Assembly (NCBI GenBank): GCA_004352715.1
Contig: SCFE01000001.1
Location: 148,195-212,194 of the forward strand
Length of the DNA: 64,000 nucleotides
From: Hofstenia miamia
Lineage: Eukaryota > Xenacoelomorpha > Acoela
Reading direction: 5' to 3'
Below are positions 35,906 to 45,172 of the stretch, piece after piece. The translations under genes were made by a program, and so were the position numbers. Every line of letters starts with the position of its first letter. Positions within the stretch are counted from its first letter, which is position 1. A model generated the notes under the pieces. That model was not told the origin of the DNA, ran no database searches, and worked only from the letters and a program-made list of their open reading frames with translations.

Positions 35906-35910
<5 letters not shown>

Positions 35911-35914
35911 GGTT

Positions 35915-36574
35915 TAGAATTTGTTCAACTGCGGCATATTTAATGTTGTATTTATATAAATAAAATTGAGATTCTATGATTTGAGTGAAAATATAAAAAA
36001 TATATTTCGATTTTTATCTAAAGATTCATTTTGTCTAAAGGCTCTTCTCGTAGCTTGCATGTAGGGGTGTATAATATTGTATTTCGCATTGCAGTGTTTA
36101 TCAAAAAAATACATTATTTAAAGTTTTTCAGCTGTGAAATGAAATATTTAAGGTTGTTTATAAATAATAAAAATTTCAAAGAAATTATTTCTGAATGAAT
36201 GGAAATTTTGTTTTATCTCTGCACCCCTTCCCCAGCCCAATAATTGGCAAAATTAGCAATACTTTATCAATACAATTATAAACCTAACCAAAGCGCCTAC
36301 CTCAACCTTAATTCTAATACAAACCATAACCCTAACCTAATTCAACCCACGCTTTGCAAACAATACCCCAAACATTATGTAGAATAAAAATCAAATTTAT
36401 TATTAATATCAGCACGTTTCAATATGACTTATAAAATAATTATGATATTCTACTGTTAATATCTTAATTAATGGTTCAACTACGCTGCTTTTGTTTGCTT
36501 ACAAAGCAATTATACAATTTAGCAATGTTTATCAATCTACACAGCGCTTTTTCGTTCATAATATTTCCTTTGTT
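35915..36574. repeat. 660-bp direct repeat, copy 1
   Basis: Starts TAGAATTTGTTCAACTGC and ends TTTCCTTTGTT. It contains a CTAACC-rich section near 36280-36345. About three differences from copy 2 by eye. No coding content. Confidence 0.95.
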
Positions 36575-36575
36575 N

Positions 36576-37235
36576 TAGAATTTGTTCAACTGCGGCATAT
36601 TTAATGTTGTATTTATATAAATAAAATTGAGATTCTATGATTTGAGTGAAAATATAAAAAATATATTTCGATTTTTATCTAAAGATTCATTTTGTCTAAA
36701 GGCTCTTCTCGTAGCTTGCATGTAGGGGTGTATAATATTGTATTTCGCATTGCAGTGTTTATCAAAAAAATACATTATTTAAAGTTTTTCAGCTGTGAAA
36801 TGAAATATTTAAGGTTGTTTATAAATAATAAAAATTTCAAAGAAATTATTTCTGAATGAATGGAAATTTTGTTTTATCTCTGCACCCCTTCCCCAGCCCA
36901 ATAATTGGCAAAATTAGCAATACTTTATCAATACAATTATAAACCTAACCAAAGCGCCTACCTCAACCTTAATTCTAATACAAACCATAACCCTAACCTA
37001 ATCCAACCCACACTTTGCAAACAATACCCCAAACATTATGTAGAATAAAAATCAAATTTATTATTAATATCAGCACGTTTCAATATGACTTATAAAATAA
37101 TTATGATATTCTACTGTTAATATCTTAATTAATGGTTCAACTACGCGGCTTTTGTTTGCTTACAAAGCAATTATACAATTTAGCAATGTTTATCAATCTA
37201 CACAGCGCTTTTTCGTTCATAATATTTCCTTTGTT
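36576..37235. repeat. 660-bp direct repeat, copy 2
   Basis: Same length as copy 1, starting directly after the single N at 36575. The near-identity and N junction point to an unmerged overlap or haplotype pair. Confidence 0.95.
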
Positions 37236-37997
37236 TACATAATTCAAAATGAATATGTTTTCATTGAGTCGGCTCTGTCATGATGAAGAACATAGTATAA
37301 TGCTAGTTTTATTATTTGGGTTAGTTTTGGGGTTAAGGTTATAATTATTATGTTGATGAATTAGCTTATTTTTGAAAAAAGTTTAGTGGGGGTGAGGAGA
37401 TAACGCAAAAGTACCAACATTTTTGTGACATTTGATAATTTTAAAGAAGTGTTCTAGCCAAAACGAGCCTCATTGAAAGATTCATGCTAAAAATCTGGTA
37501 TTTATTGGTCTAATTCATTGCTAGATTTACTGAAAGTAATTTTACTTTTTGCATTTGATTGGACAAATTCACTGAAAATACATTTAGAAGCAAACTGAAA
37601 ATTTGGCTTCAAGTATGACTACTTCGAATCAAAGTCAAAATATATTTTAAGTACACATCGTCACTCCGATTAAATGTGGAACATCAAAGCATTCATTGTA
37701 TTAAGACATTATCAAGTACAACTATACAACGATATTCTTTTACATCCTTGTTGTAAATATGGTGGATTAATTTGTTCTACCATGCTCGAATAATATCATA
37801 TTCACATGAAACAGGCTTAGTTATTTTATAGAATTGCCTAAAAAACGAAAAGTGAGTGTTTCCAATCGTTCTCCCAAAACATGAGATGTAACAAATTCTG
37901 CAGGTAAATGTACATTTAGACCTTTAAGAGTTATGCATTTATACTTTTTGCGATTTAGATATAGTTAATTTATAATCTTAATCAACCAATTTAGAAA
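37236..37997. promoter_or_regulatory. Upstream region of the second transporter gene
   Basis: About 760 bp without a gene ahead of the ATG at 37998. The last 40 bases (TTTAGATATAGTTAATTTAT and onward) are AT-rich enough for a TATA-type core. TTTAG stands three bases before the ATG and could serve as a splice acceptor for an upstream or trans-spliced leader exon. This is inference only. Confidence 0.25.
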
Positions 37998-39257
37998 ATG
38001 ATTGTTAGCAAACTTATTGCATTCATATTCTGTGCCTTCCTTAGAATACTGCAGAATGCAATTCGAAATTTGTCTTCTCCCATATTTCCCATTGAAGCCA
38101 ATGGCTGGGGATTTTCGTCTACTACAATTGGAATTATTACAGCAATGCAAGATGTAGTTGGATTTTTTACACTTTTTATCATTCCAGGCTTTGTATCTAT
38201 AAAAAACAACAAGACATTGTATGTTATTGGAGGCCTTGGTTCAGGAATTTCGGTTGCCTTATTTGGACTAGCTCACTATTCTTCAAACTCCACGATGTTT
38301 GCAACTATTAGTAGTGTCTCAATGGTTAGCTTTGGTTTCTTTGGATCGTTAATCATAGGATGCGCTTATTCCATAGCTTCAGGCATTTTCCCCCATAGAC
38401 GAATTGAAATAGCAAGTGCTTTGCAAATTTCAATAGGTATTGGATCAGCTGTGGGTCTTATTTTCAGTGGGTTTATTTATTCAATAGTTGGATACTCTTT
38501 CACTTTCATTATACCAGGAACTGCTTTTGTGATCACAACAGTTTTTTGCATGATTTCATTCCTTACATTAGTCAAGAGCGAAAATCTTTCTCTGGAAAAT
38601 AAACGTGAAATGGTTGATAAGGCTAGCATACTTTGCTTTGCAAAAAATAAGCATGCAATAATGCTTGGAATTCCAATGCTAGTTTCTGGATTGCACATGG
38701 GACTAAGAAATACTTCATTTTCAGTGTATGCGAAACAAACATTTGGTTTTGAAGGAGATGAAACATCATATATATATTCTTGTAGACCAATATCATTTAT
38801 AATATTTTCATTTCTTCACTCATTTCTAGCAAAAAAGGGATATTCACCCTACATGCTATGCTACTCTCTTTGTATTTACACTATTCAAGCTTTTATGTTC
38901 TATATACCTGAGGAATTTCCACCAATAGGAACAAGAACGTACTTTTCTGTGGTAATGATAGTAAATGGGTATGGGTGGAGTTTCATTCAAGCTCCATTTT
39001 ATAATGTGATTGAATGGATTTGCACTGTTAACAAAATTTCCTATGCAAATAGAGTGTTGTTTGCCTCTTGGTATGCGATTATATTACTGCTTGGTAATGT
39101 CTTGGGTTGTGTAGTTTTTGGGGGATTTTTGGTTGACCTTATTGGATTTCCATTAACAAACCTAGTATACACCTTCATGGATTCAATTCTATTTATATGT
39201 CTTGTGATATTCATGCTAAAACATTCTTATTTTACTAATTATTCTGTTGTGGTTTGA
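37998..39257 (+). CDS. Intronless major-facilitator transporter, SLC18B1-like (paralog 2)
   Basis: A single uninterrupted frame of 419 codons, from an ATG in the context AGAAAATGATT to a TGA. It has the same architecture as the gene at 10557-11804: about 12 hydrophobic helices with a more polar central loop near residues 190-215 (KSENLSLENKREMVDK). Shared blocks include GGLGSGISVALFGLAHYSSN versus GGIGSGVSLAFLGIAHYSSN, GCAYSI, HMG.RNT, KKGYSP.MLCYSL and ANRVLFAS. I estimate 40-45% identity by eye. The N-terminal SSPIFPIEANGWGFSSTTIG fits SLC18B1-type transporters. It probably moves a small organic cation or polyamine by proton exchange (family knowledge); the substrate and membrane are not determined. 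Both paralogs lack introns and retain open frames, so both look functional. Confidence 0.9.
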   Translation: MIVSKLIAFIFCAFLRILQNAIRNLSSPIFPIEANGWGFSSTTIGIITAMQDVVGFFTLFIIPGFVSIKNNKTLYVIGGLGSGISVALFGLAHYSSNSTMFATISSVSMVSFGFFGSLIIGCAYSIASGIFPHRRIEIASALQISIGIGSAVGLIFSGFIYSIVGYSFTFIIPGTAFVITTVFCMISFLTLVKSENLSLENKREMVDKASILCFAKNKHAIMLGIPMLVSGLHMGLRNTSFSVYAKQTFGFEGDETSYIYSCRPISFIIFSFLHSFLAKKGYSPYMLCYSLCIYTIQAFMFYIPEEFPPIGTRTYFSVVMIVNGYGWSFIQAPFYNVIEWICTVNKISYANRVLFASWYAIILLLGNVLGCVVFGGFLVDLIGFPLTNLVYTFMDSILFICLVIFMLKHSYFTNYSVVV

Positions 39258-40447
39258 TAAAAGTTTTATTATAATGTCTCTTACGTTGCTGTTTTTAATC
39301 AATTGTTCATATAACATTTATAGAAAATTGATGAAACCCTCTTTGTACTTATTCGTTTTCAATGTTGTTTTGAGTAACTGTGGTGTTTTCTGGTATGCTG
39401 ATTTCAAATGTTTAAGTCATTTTTACGCTAATTAACGTGAATTTTTTGCCAAAAGTAAAAAAGGCAAATACACACCTGTATGCATCAACAAATCTGTAAC
39501 TAAGAGGAAAGGAATGATTTAAAACAAATTCGTTAAAATTGCTTTTGGGAAGGTTAAGTCAGAATTCCAGAGTACATATATTTTATCTTGTTGGTGGAGT
39601 TAAAAATTAAAACATAAAATACACAATAAAAATCTAAATAATACCATAATAACGCTAATTTTCAAATCATTAAGAACATCTGGCATTATGAAAGACACGA
39701 TCCTTGTGAATTAAAATAGATTTTATTCGTAGTTTATGAATTCAACAATGAAGCTGTCAAAAAATGTATATTGGTGAAACAGGTCGTCATTGAATTAAGG
39801 TGAAAGAGAACAAGTTAAGGGGCATCTTAGATTTGAATAATTAAGTGATGAAAAGAATTAAATGTTTAAAAATAATGGTCACTCTTTGTAAAATGAACAA
39901 AGATCAAGAGTAAATCAACTGAGTAAGTTACAAGTATCCTGAACATATTTTTATTCATGCATATTCAAAATTTTATGTACATTAGTAGACATTGAGTATT
40001 GATGTGAGGTTACGGGTAATACCCGTGGCTAAGGGCGGGTGTGCATAATTATTATCGGGCACGGGTGGCTACGGGTAAGCTTTTAATTCCACATTATGAG
40101 TCCCTTAAATATGATTGCTTTATAAAAATCTAAATTTTATCAATAAAGTGTTGAAAAACGTAACATATAATCAATGTGAATGGTGCTCAAAGTGTTGGTG
40201 AGAATTTAATTCTCGGGTACGAGTAACAGAGTATTTTTGTCGTGTGTGTGTGCTGAATTAAGGAAAGATTTTCCCTCAAATCACCTCCTTGTAGCATAAA
40301 GTAAGCTTTTGTTCTGAAGACGATTGCGATAAATTATATGTCGGTAAAATTGCAGAGGCAATGTATTATATAAAAGAGACAACAAAGGGTAAATGTTCAA
40401 ATCAACAACAAAAATGATGTCGCTAAATTTATTCTATGTGTATGCGT
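39258..40447. other. Non-coding; ACGGGT-rich block
   Basis: At 40011-40078 the words TACGGGTAATACCCGT, GGCGGGT and GGCTACGGGTAAG cluster, with a single TCGGGTACGAG near 40214. Such GGGT clusters resemble hAT-type termini but no matched pair is clear. A 62-codon frame directly after the transporter (39247-39435) has no motif. Confidence 0.4.
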
Positions 40448-40511
40448 GGATCTCTGCGATGTTTACATTTGTGTATAACATTATACATAAATGTAAACAT
40501 CGCAGAGATCC
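40448..40511. repeat. 64-bp near-perfect palindrome (31-bp arms)
   Basis: The left arm starts GGATCTCTGCGATGTTTAC; the right arm is its reverse complement with one mismatch and a 2-bp centre (CA). It stands just beyond the 3'-truncated LINE fragment. It could be a foldback element or a chimeric-read artefact. Confidence 0.9.
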
Positions 40512-40693
40512 ATGGTGTATGTAATAAGATCATTGGATATTTACTGTAGTTGAATTCCAAGGTGAAACGGGTCGACCCATTTCGTGTGTCCCCTTTAACT
40601 TTTCTGTGATATGTACTAAGCTAACTACAAACAGTAGTGGCGCTAAGCTGTCTCCCTGGAATATACCCAGTCTAAACCTCAACCTATGCCCAT

Positions 40694-41551
40694 CTATCTC
40701 AGTCTGTCACTTTCCCATCTCTCTCTCTCTAGAAACGCAACCCATTTCTGCGAAACTCCATTAGACTCTAACGTCTTCAAAACCCACTTATGCGATATGC
40801 TGTCATATGCCTTCCTGTAGTCTATCCATGCCATTGCCAAGTTTGTCTTCCTTCTTCTACAATTCTCCACCACTGNNNNNNNNNNNNNNNNNNNNNNNNN
40901 NNNNNNNNNNNNNNNNNNNNNNNNNNNNNNNNNNNNNNNNNNNNNNNNNNNNNNNNNNNNNNNNNNNNNNNNNNNNNNNNNNNNNNNNNNNNNNNNNNNN
41001 NNNNNNNNNNNNNNNNNNNNNNNNNNNNNNNNNNNNNNNNNNNNNNNNNNNNNNNNNNNNNNNNNNNNNNNNNNNNNNNNNNNNNNNNNNNNNNNNNNNN
41101 NNNNNNNNNNNNNNNNNNNNNNNNNNNNNNNNNNNNNNNNNNNNNNNNNNNNNNNNNNNNNNNNNNNNNNNNNNNNNNNNNNNNNNNNNNNNNNNNNNNN
41201 NNNNNNNNNNNNNNNNNNNNNNNNNNNNNNNNNNNNNNNNNNNNNNNNNNNNNNNNNNNNNNNNNNNNNNNNNNNNNNNNNNNNNNNNNNNNNNNNNNNN
41301 NNNNNNNNNNNNNNNNNNNNNNNNNNNNNNNNNNNNNNNNNNNNNNNNNNNNNNNNNNNNNNNNNNNNNNNNNNNNNNNNNNNNNNNNNNNNNNNNNNNN
41401 NNNNNNNNNNNNNNACACTTGTGAACTTCTTCAGCCAATACCCATGTACCTCATCTCTGCCTGGCGCCTTCCAATTCTTCATCTTCTTTAGAGCCTCCTT
41501 TAGCTTTGCCGTTGTGATTACTTCTTCTTCTTGTCTGAACTCCTTGTGCAT
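40694..41551 (-). pseudogene. R2/R4-group reverse-transcriptase ORF with gap
   Basis: Open on both sides of a 539-N gap. The N-terminal part holds EEVITTAKLKEALKKMKNW and KAPGRDEVHGYWLKKF, where most relatives have GPD rather than GRD. The C-terminal part holds RRRKTNLAMAWIDYRKAYDS, polymerase motif A. It ends with a stop after WESDRLR; the continuation (motif B) is shifted by one frame. Whether the frame is open through the gap is unknown. Confidence 0.75.
40876..41414. other. Assembly gap (539 N)
   Basis: N run inside the LINE polymerase domain. Confidence 0.98.
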
Positions 41552-41941
41552 CTGCTCACTCTCTATCTCTGGTCCCGCACTTCCCCATATATTCTCCCAG
41601 AACCTTACTGCATCTTCGCCTGCTCTAGCTGTAGCCTTTTCTCCTGCATCTAGTTCTTTGTAGAATCTTCCTTCTTGGGTCTAAAGCTTCATATTGTCTC
41701 TTGCCTGCTTTGCCCTTGCCCTATATTTTCTTAGCTTCTGCAACTAATCTCTTGCAGTTTCTATTGTCTTCCCTTTACCTACCGTGCATCTGTCCTGCAC
41801 TGCCTTACTTGTCCTGATCTTCCCTATTTGCTGCCTAATCTTTGCCACTTTATTCTCAACTCTTCTCTCCCCCTTATCTTCTTGTCGTCCTTTCTTCTTT
41901 ATGTCCATGCCTACATTCTTCAGCACTCCTAGCATCTATCC

Positions 41942-42400
41942 TTACACTAAGCTATTTACTTCTGTGACACTCCTAGCATCTATCCTCTTCAACACTTTAT
42001 TGACCTTTGCTGTCTCTACTGCTAGCTTGCTTTTCTTAACTCCTCTTGGAACTGGCAACCTAGTTCTCTCACCTATTTCTTCCTTCATCTTTTCCTTGAT
42101 AGCTGCTTCAGTTTCTGCGTCCACTGGTTCTGCTTCTTCCGCCAATTGTGCCTCAACGTTTATCACTTCATCTTCCCTCTGCTTAGCCTTTTCAACTCTA
42201 TTTTTCCCTTTACTCTCATCCAACTGTAACTTTCGCACTTGACCTGCAAGCCTATGCTCTGTAACTTCTAATCCTGTTTCTGCCTTCCTCCATTCTTCCA
42301 ACATTCTCTTCCTGTAACCCTTCTCATCTGGCCTGCTTCTTCTGTAACACTCCAATGCTGTTCTGTTCTGCTCATCTGTCCACTTGTGCCATTGTCCATT
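41942..42400 (-). pseudogene. N-terminal region of the R2/R4-group LINE
   Basis: From about 42400, DEQNRTALECYRRSRPDEKG, then a long charged helical segment (EEAEPVDAETEAAIKEKMKE) to a stop after VTEVNSLV near 41942. The CYRRS.P..KGYRKRM pattern is shared by many animal LINE proteins of this group. No Cys2His2 finger is visible. The protein continues in other frames below 41940. Confidence 0.6.
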
Positions 42401-42579
42401 GGTTTATGTGGATCCTATACGGCCACTTCTCGAGTCCGCCTGTTGACTGGAGATTCTTCGCACCCTCTGATCATTTAAAGCCTGCCGGGGTCTGAGGGCC
42501 TTTTCTTTTCGTTGCACTTTCAATGAAGGTAGGGTCGGGGGTCCCAGACTTTCCTTTTACCCCTTGGCCACTAGGGCCC

Positions 42580-42580
<1 letters not shown>

Positions 42581-42640
<60 letters not shown>
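42581..42640 (+). repeat. (ATT)20 microsatellite between two LINEs
   Basis: Sixty bp of perfect ATT repeats. The left side is the 5' end of the minus-strand R2/R4-group LINE. The right side is the first ATG of the CR1-like LINE. The CR1-like element also ends in (TTA)n at 46970, so the tract may be a target site or the tail of an earlier insertion. Confidence 0.97.
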
Positions 42641-42642
<2 letters not shown>

Positions 42643-43720
42643 GTGTGCTCTTGTCGAGAACGGTCGGTTATCAAGTTCGCTCTCAAAAGCGGTGCAAGGT
42701 GATTTGTTCAGCGGTGTGACGTCCCTGGATGCGGCAATCACTTTGATTGAACATAAAAAGAAAACGCCGCTCCACCAAATGTTCGCTAAGCTGAACAAAG
42801 AACAGGCAGCTGAAGCACTTCTTCTTCTTTTTAAGAACTCTCTCCTTTCAGTATCTGATGTCTCTACTCAATCTCAGCTCGAAGTTCAAACACAAGCAAA
42901 GACACCCGAAAACTCAACACCAACTACCACTACTACAGAATCCGTCCTTTCAAAATCGTCACCACTCACTTATCACTCATTCCCAAGGATGCAACCAACA
43001 CCCAAGAAACAACCGTCAAAATTGAAATCACGTGTAAAAGAGGTAAAACCCGGAAGTACAACCCTTATCATTGGAAGTAGCATTTTGAAATACGCACGTT
43101 CGCATAGTCTTCTTCACAATCAATTGACAACAATACACTCTTACCCAGGAAGCAACACCACTGAACTCACACGAAAAGTATCGCTTTACCCAAAAACACA
43201 CGTCAATACTGTCATCTTAAACACTGGCTTGATCGACGCTTTGAATGGCAACATCTCGAATTTCAAGTCAAATCTGCAAAACCTATTATCTGAAGTCCGT
43301 AGAAAATTCACTCCTAGTCGAATCATTTTCTTTGAAATCACCCCTGTCTGTGCTGATGAAAACCTCTGCAAGAACTTTGACATCAAAGAATGCAATCGTA
43401 TCATGCACAATCTATCTAACAGCAGCTACACTGTCATTCCAGTCTTCGAAAAGTTTCTACTCTCTCCACGCATTATTGATCCCTCTCTTCTTGCTCGCGA
43501 TGGTATCCACCTCTCCTACAAAGGTCTTTCACATTTCATTGGTAACTTAAGGAACTTCTTCTCTAATTCACCGAAAACATTTCGCCTGTCAACACCTCGT
43601 TCATCATTTCGTAATCAGAATATATCATATGCAAGTGTTGCATCAAATCACTTACGTACCCGCCATCACCTTCTACCTACGCCACAACGCCATATCGCTC
43701 AATCTAACTCTCTCATCTAA
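42641..43720 (+). CDS. CR1-like ORF1, SGNH-type esterase
   Basis: An intact frame of 359 codons. The first ATG follows the last ATT repeat, so the true start could lie further 5' in a complete copy. Residues 1-75 are helical, 80-135 a Ser/Thr/Pro/Lys-rich linker, and about 140-305 an SGNH hydrolase fold: block I TLIIGSSILKYAR (nucleophile Ser at 146-147), block III-like VILNTGLIDAL near 191-201, block V ARDGIHLS (Asp287, His290). CR1-type ORF1 proteins are known to carry such an esterase domain; it is thought to act in RNA-protein particle formation or membrane interaction, and its exact role is unsettled. No zinc knuckle or PHD finger is visible. The stop is 5 nt before the ORF2 ATG. Confidence 0.88.
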
Positions 43721-43725
43721 GATCA

Positions 43726-44751
43726 ATGAACTTATTCAGGTGCAGTTTTTATTATATTATAATTATTGTTACTATATTAATTAAAGGGCAGTTTGCTATA
43801 CCCCTACATGAATCCCTTAAAAAATTCAGCTATCATCCTTCGAAAATTACAAAGGTACATTCAAATTATTATGCTATGAAATTCTATAATTTATTAAGTA
43901 ATCATTTAAAATTGTTCTTAAAATTTCGACTAATTATTTCTGGAGACATTGAAAGTAACCCAGGGCCAACAATTTCCGAAAATAAAATACAAGATGTATT
44001 AAATAATTTTAGGAAAAATTTTAAAATTATTTACCTAAATTGTAGAAGTCTTAGTGCAAATCGCAATGAATTTATTCAAATGGTCAGCAAAATTGGAAAT
44101 AGCGCTATATATGTATTTACTGAAACTTGGTTAAAAGATTGTGAAAATTTACCATTCTTATATAATCCAGACTGTAATACTTATGATATTCATTTCAAAA
44201 ATCGATCTGAACGTGGTGGGGGATTAATGATACTTGTTCCAAAATCCTTAAAATCAAAACGTAGAAATGATTTAGAAATTAAACATGAGATTTTCGAAAG
44301 TATGTGGATTGAACTAAAATCTTTTTCAAATTCTTGCAACAGCGAACTCATAAACATTTGCTACAATCCAAATAAAAATTATATTTCTGAATTTTGTAAC
44401 CACAAAATTGAAGAAATAGAATATGCAATTCTTGAAAATAAGTTTATTAGTGTCCTTGGAGACTTTAATTCTAATTATTTAAATTCTGTTGAATCAAAGA
44501 AAATTGATCATATTTGTGATATTTTTGCTTTTCAAACTATTAATAAAACCAACCCAACTAGATTTTCTAATTTATTGACTATTTTCTATCCGATAGTTGT
44601 AATAAATATAAAACATATATGTTTGAATCATTTAGTGATCACAATCTTTGCGTTTATGTTAGTAACCATAAGTTCAGGACAAAAAATAGGAAAGTTATTT
44701 ATTCTAGGGATTTTATCAACTTTAATGAGCAAAAATTTATACACCTCTTGA
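43726..44751 (+). pseudogene. CR1-like ORF2, N-terminal part: 2A peptide and AP endonuclease
   Basis: The ATG lies 5 nt after the ORF1 stop. Residues 8-19 are strongly hydrophobic (YYIIIIVTILI), like a signal anchor. Residues 73-81 form GDIESNPGP, a 2A ribosome-skipping motif. The endonuclease follows: IIYLNCRSL (Asn105), FTETWL (Glu133), RGGGLMILV and SVLGDFNSNY (about residue 245). Near 44570 one base appears to be missing: the true continuation, including the catalytic SDHNLCVYV block, lies in the frame that has an ATG at 44619. The residues after about 285 in this frame are therefore out of frame. As written, the protein would lack the last endonuclease block and the polymerase. Confidence 0.85.
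43942..43968 (+). other. 2A ribosome-skipping peptide
   Basis: Encodes GDIESNPGP, matching the 2A consensus D-(V/I)-E-x-N-P-G-P, preceded by LKFRLIIS. It would separate an 81-residue leader with a hydrophobic start from the endonuclease. 2A motifs at the N-terminus of ORF2 are documented for CR1-superfamily elements in several invertebrates. Activity here is inference. Confidence 0.85.
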
Positions 44752-45137
44752 AGAACATATCCTTTGATATAACCTACACTTTTAATGATGCCGATAGTAT
44801 GTTAAAATTCATCACTTGTGAAATCACCAAAGCGTTAAACAAAGTAGCACCGCTGCGAACAAAGTTAATTAGCACTAAATTAAAGCCAGTGATTAACTAA
44901 CCCCGTGATTCCGACTTGATTAAGGACCTGGTAATTAAGAAAAATAAACTCTTTGAACTTGCGAAATCGGATCCCATCAATCTTAATTGGACTAATTATG
45001 AACACGCTAAGCAATTAATCAAAAAGCGCCGCAAATTTAATTATGAATGTAAGTTAAAGGATTATTTCAGACGCCTAAAGAAATCTAACAAAAATGGAAT
45101 TTTCTTAATAAAAGCATTGGTAAAACTAAGGGGCTAA
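44619..45137 (+). pseudogene. CR1-like ORF2, endonuclease end and linker (interrupted by a stop)
   Basis: Frame with SFSDHNLCVYVSNHK, the final catalytic His block of the endonuclease, then a lysine-rich linker leading to the polymerase. TAA at 44898-44900 interrupts it after LKPVIN, and the same frame continues DLIKDLVIKKNKLFELAKS. Near 45095 the sense shifts by one base (WNFLNKSIGKTKG in the new frame) and joins the 45173 frame. Confidence 0.8.
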
Positions 45138-45172
45138 ACAAAAGCATTGAAGGAATCAAACATGATAATAAG

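Larger units (their letters stand above)
40560..42580 (-). mobile_element. R2/R4-group non-LTR retrotransposon, 3' truncated and gapped
   Basis: Minus-strand fragments in order. A 5' leader begins beside the (ATT)n tract. An N-terminal region follows (about 42400-41942: ECYRRSRPDEKGYRKRMLEE, then Glu/Lys-rich). A helical region lies at 41935-41744. The polymerase entry block reads ALKKMKNWKAPGRDEVHGYW (41520-41430). A gap covers the central palm. Then come LAMAWIDYRKAYDSISHKW (motif A, catalytic Asp in AWIDY) and, in another frame, GIFQGDSLAPLLF (motif B). Sense is lost near 40560, before motif C and any endonuclease. NWKAPG.D..GYW, GIFQGDSL.PLLF and the short ..CYRRS.P..KGYRKRM.. leader domain are typical of R2/R4/NeSL-type LINEs with restriction-like endonuclease. 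Several stops and frameshifts make it a pseudogene. Confidence 0.75.

Noticed and set aside
35610-37000. CTAACCC/CCTAACC words as interstitial telomere
   Set aside because: Degenerate and irregular, embedded in duplicated repeat blocks; not a regular 6-bp array.
41421-42242. Plus-strand frames opposite the R2/R4-group LINE (Ser/Leu/Phe-rich)
   Set aside because: They are antisense shadows of the charged minus-strand LINE protein.
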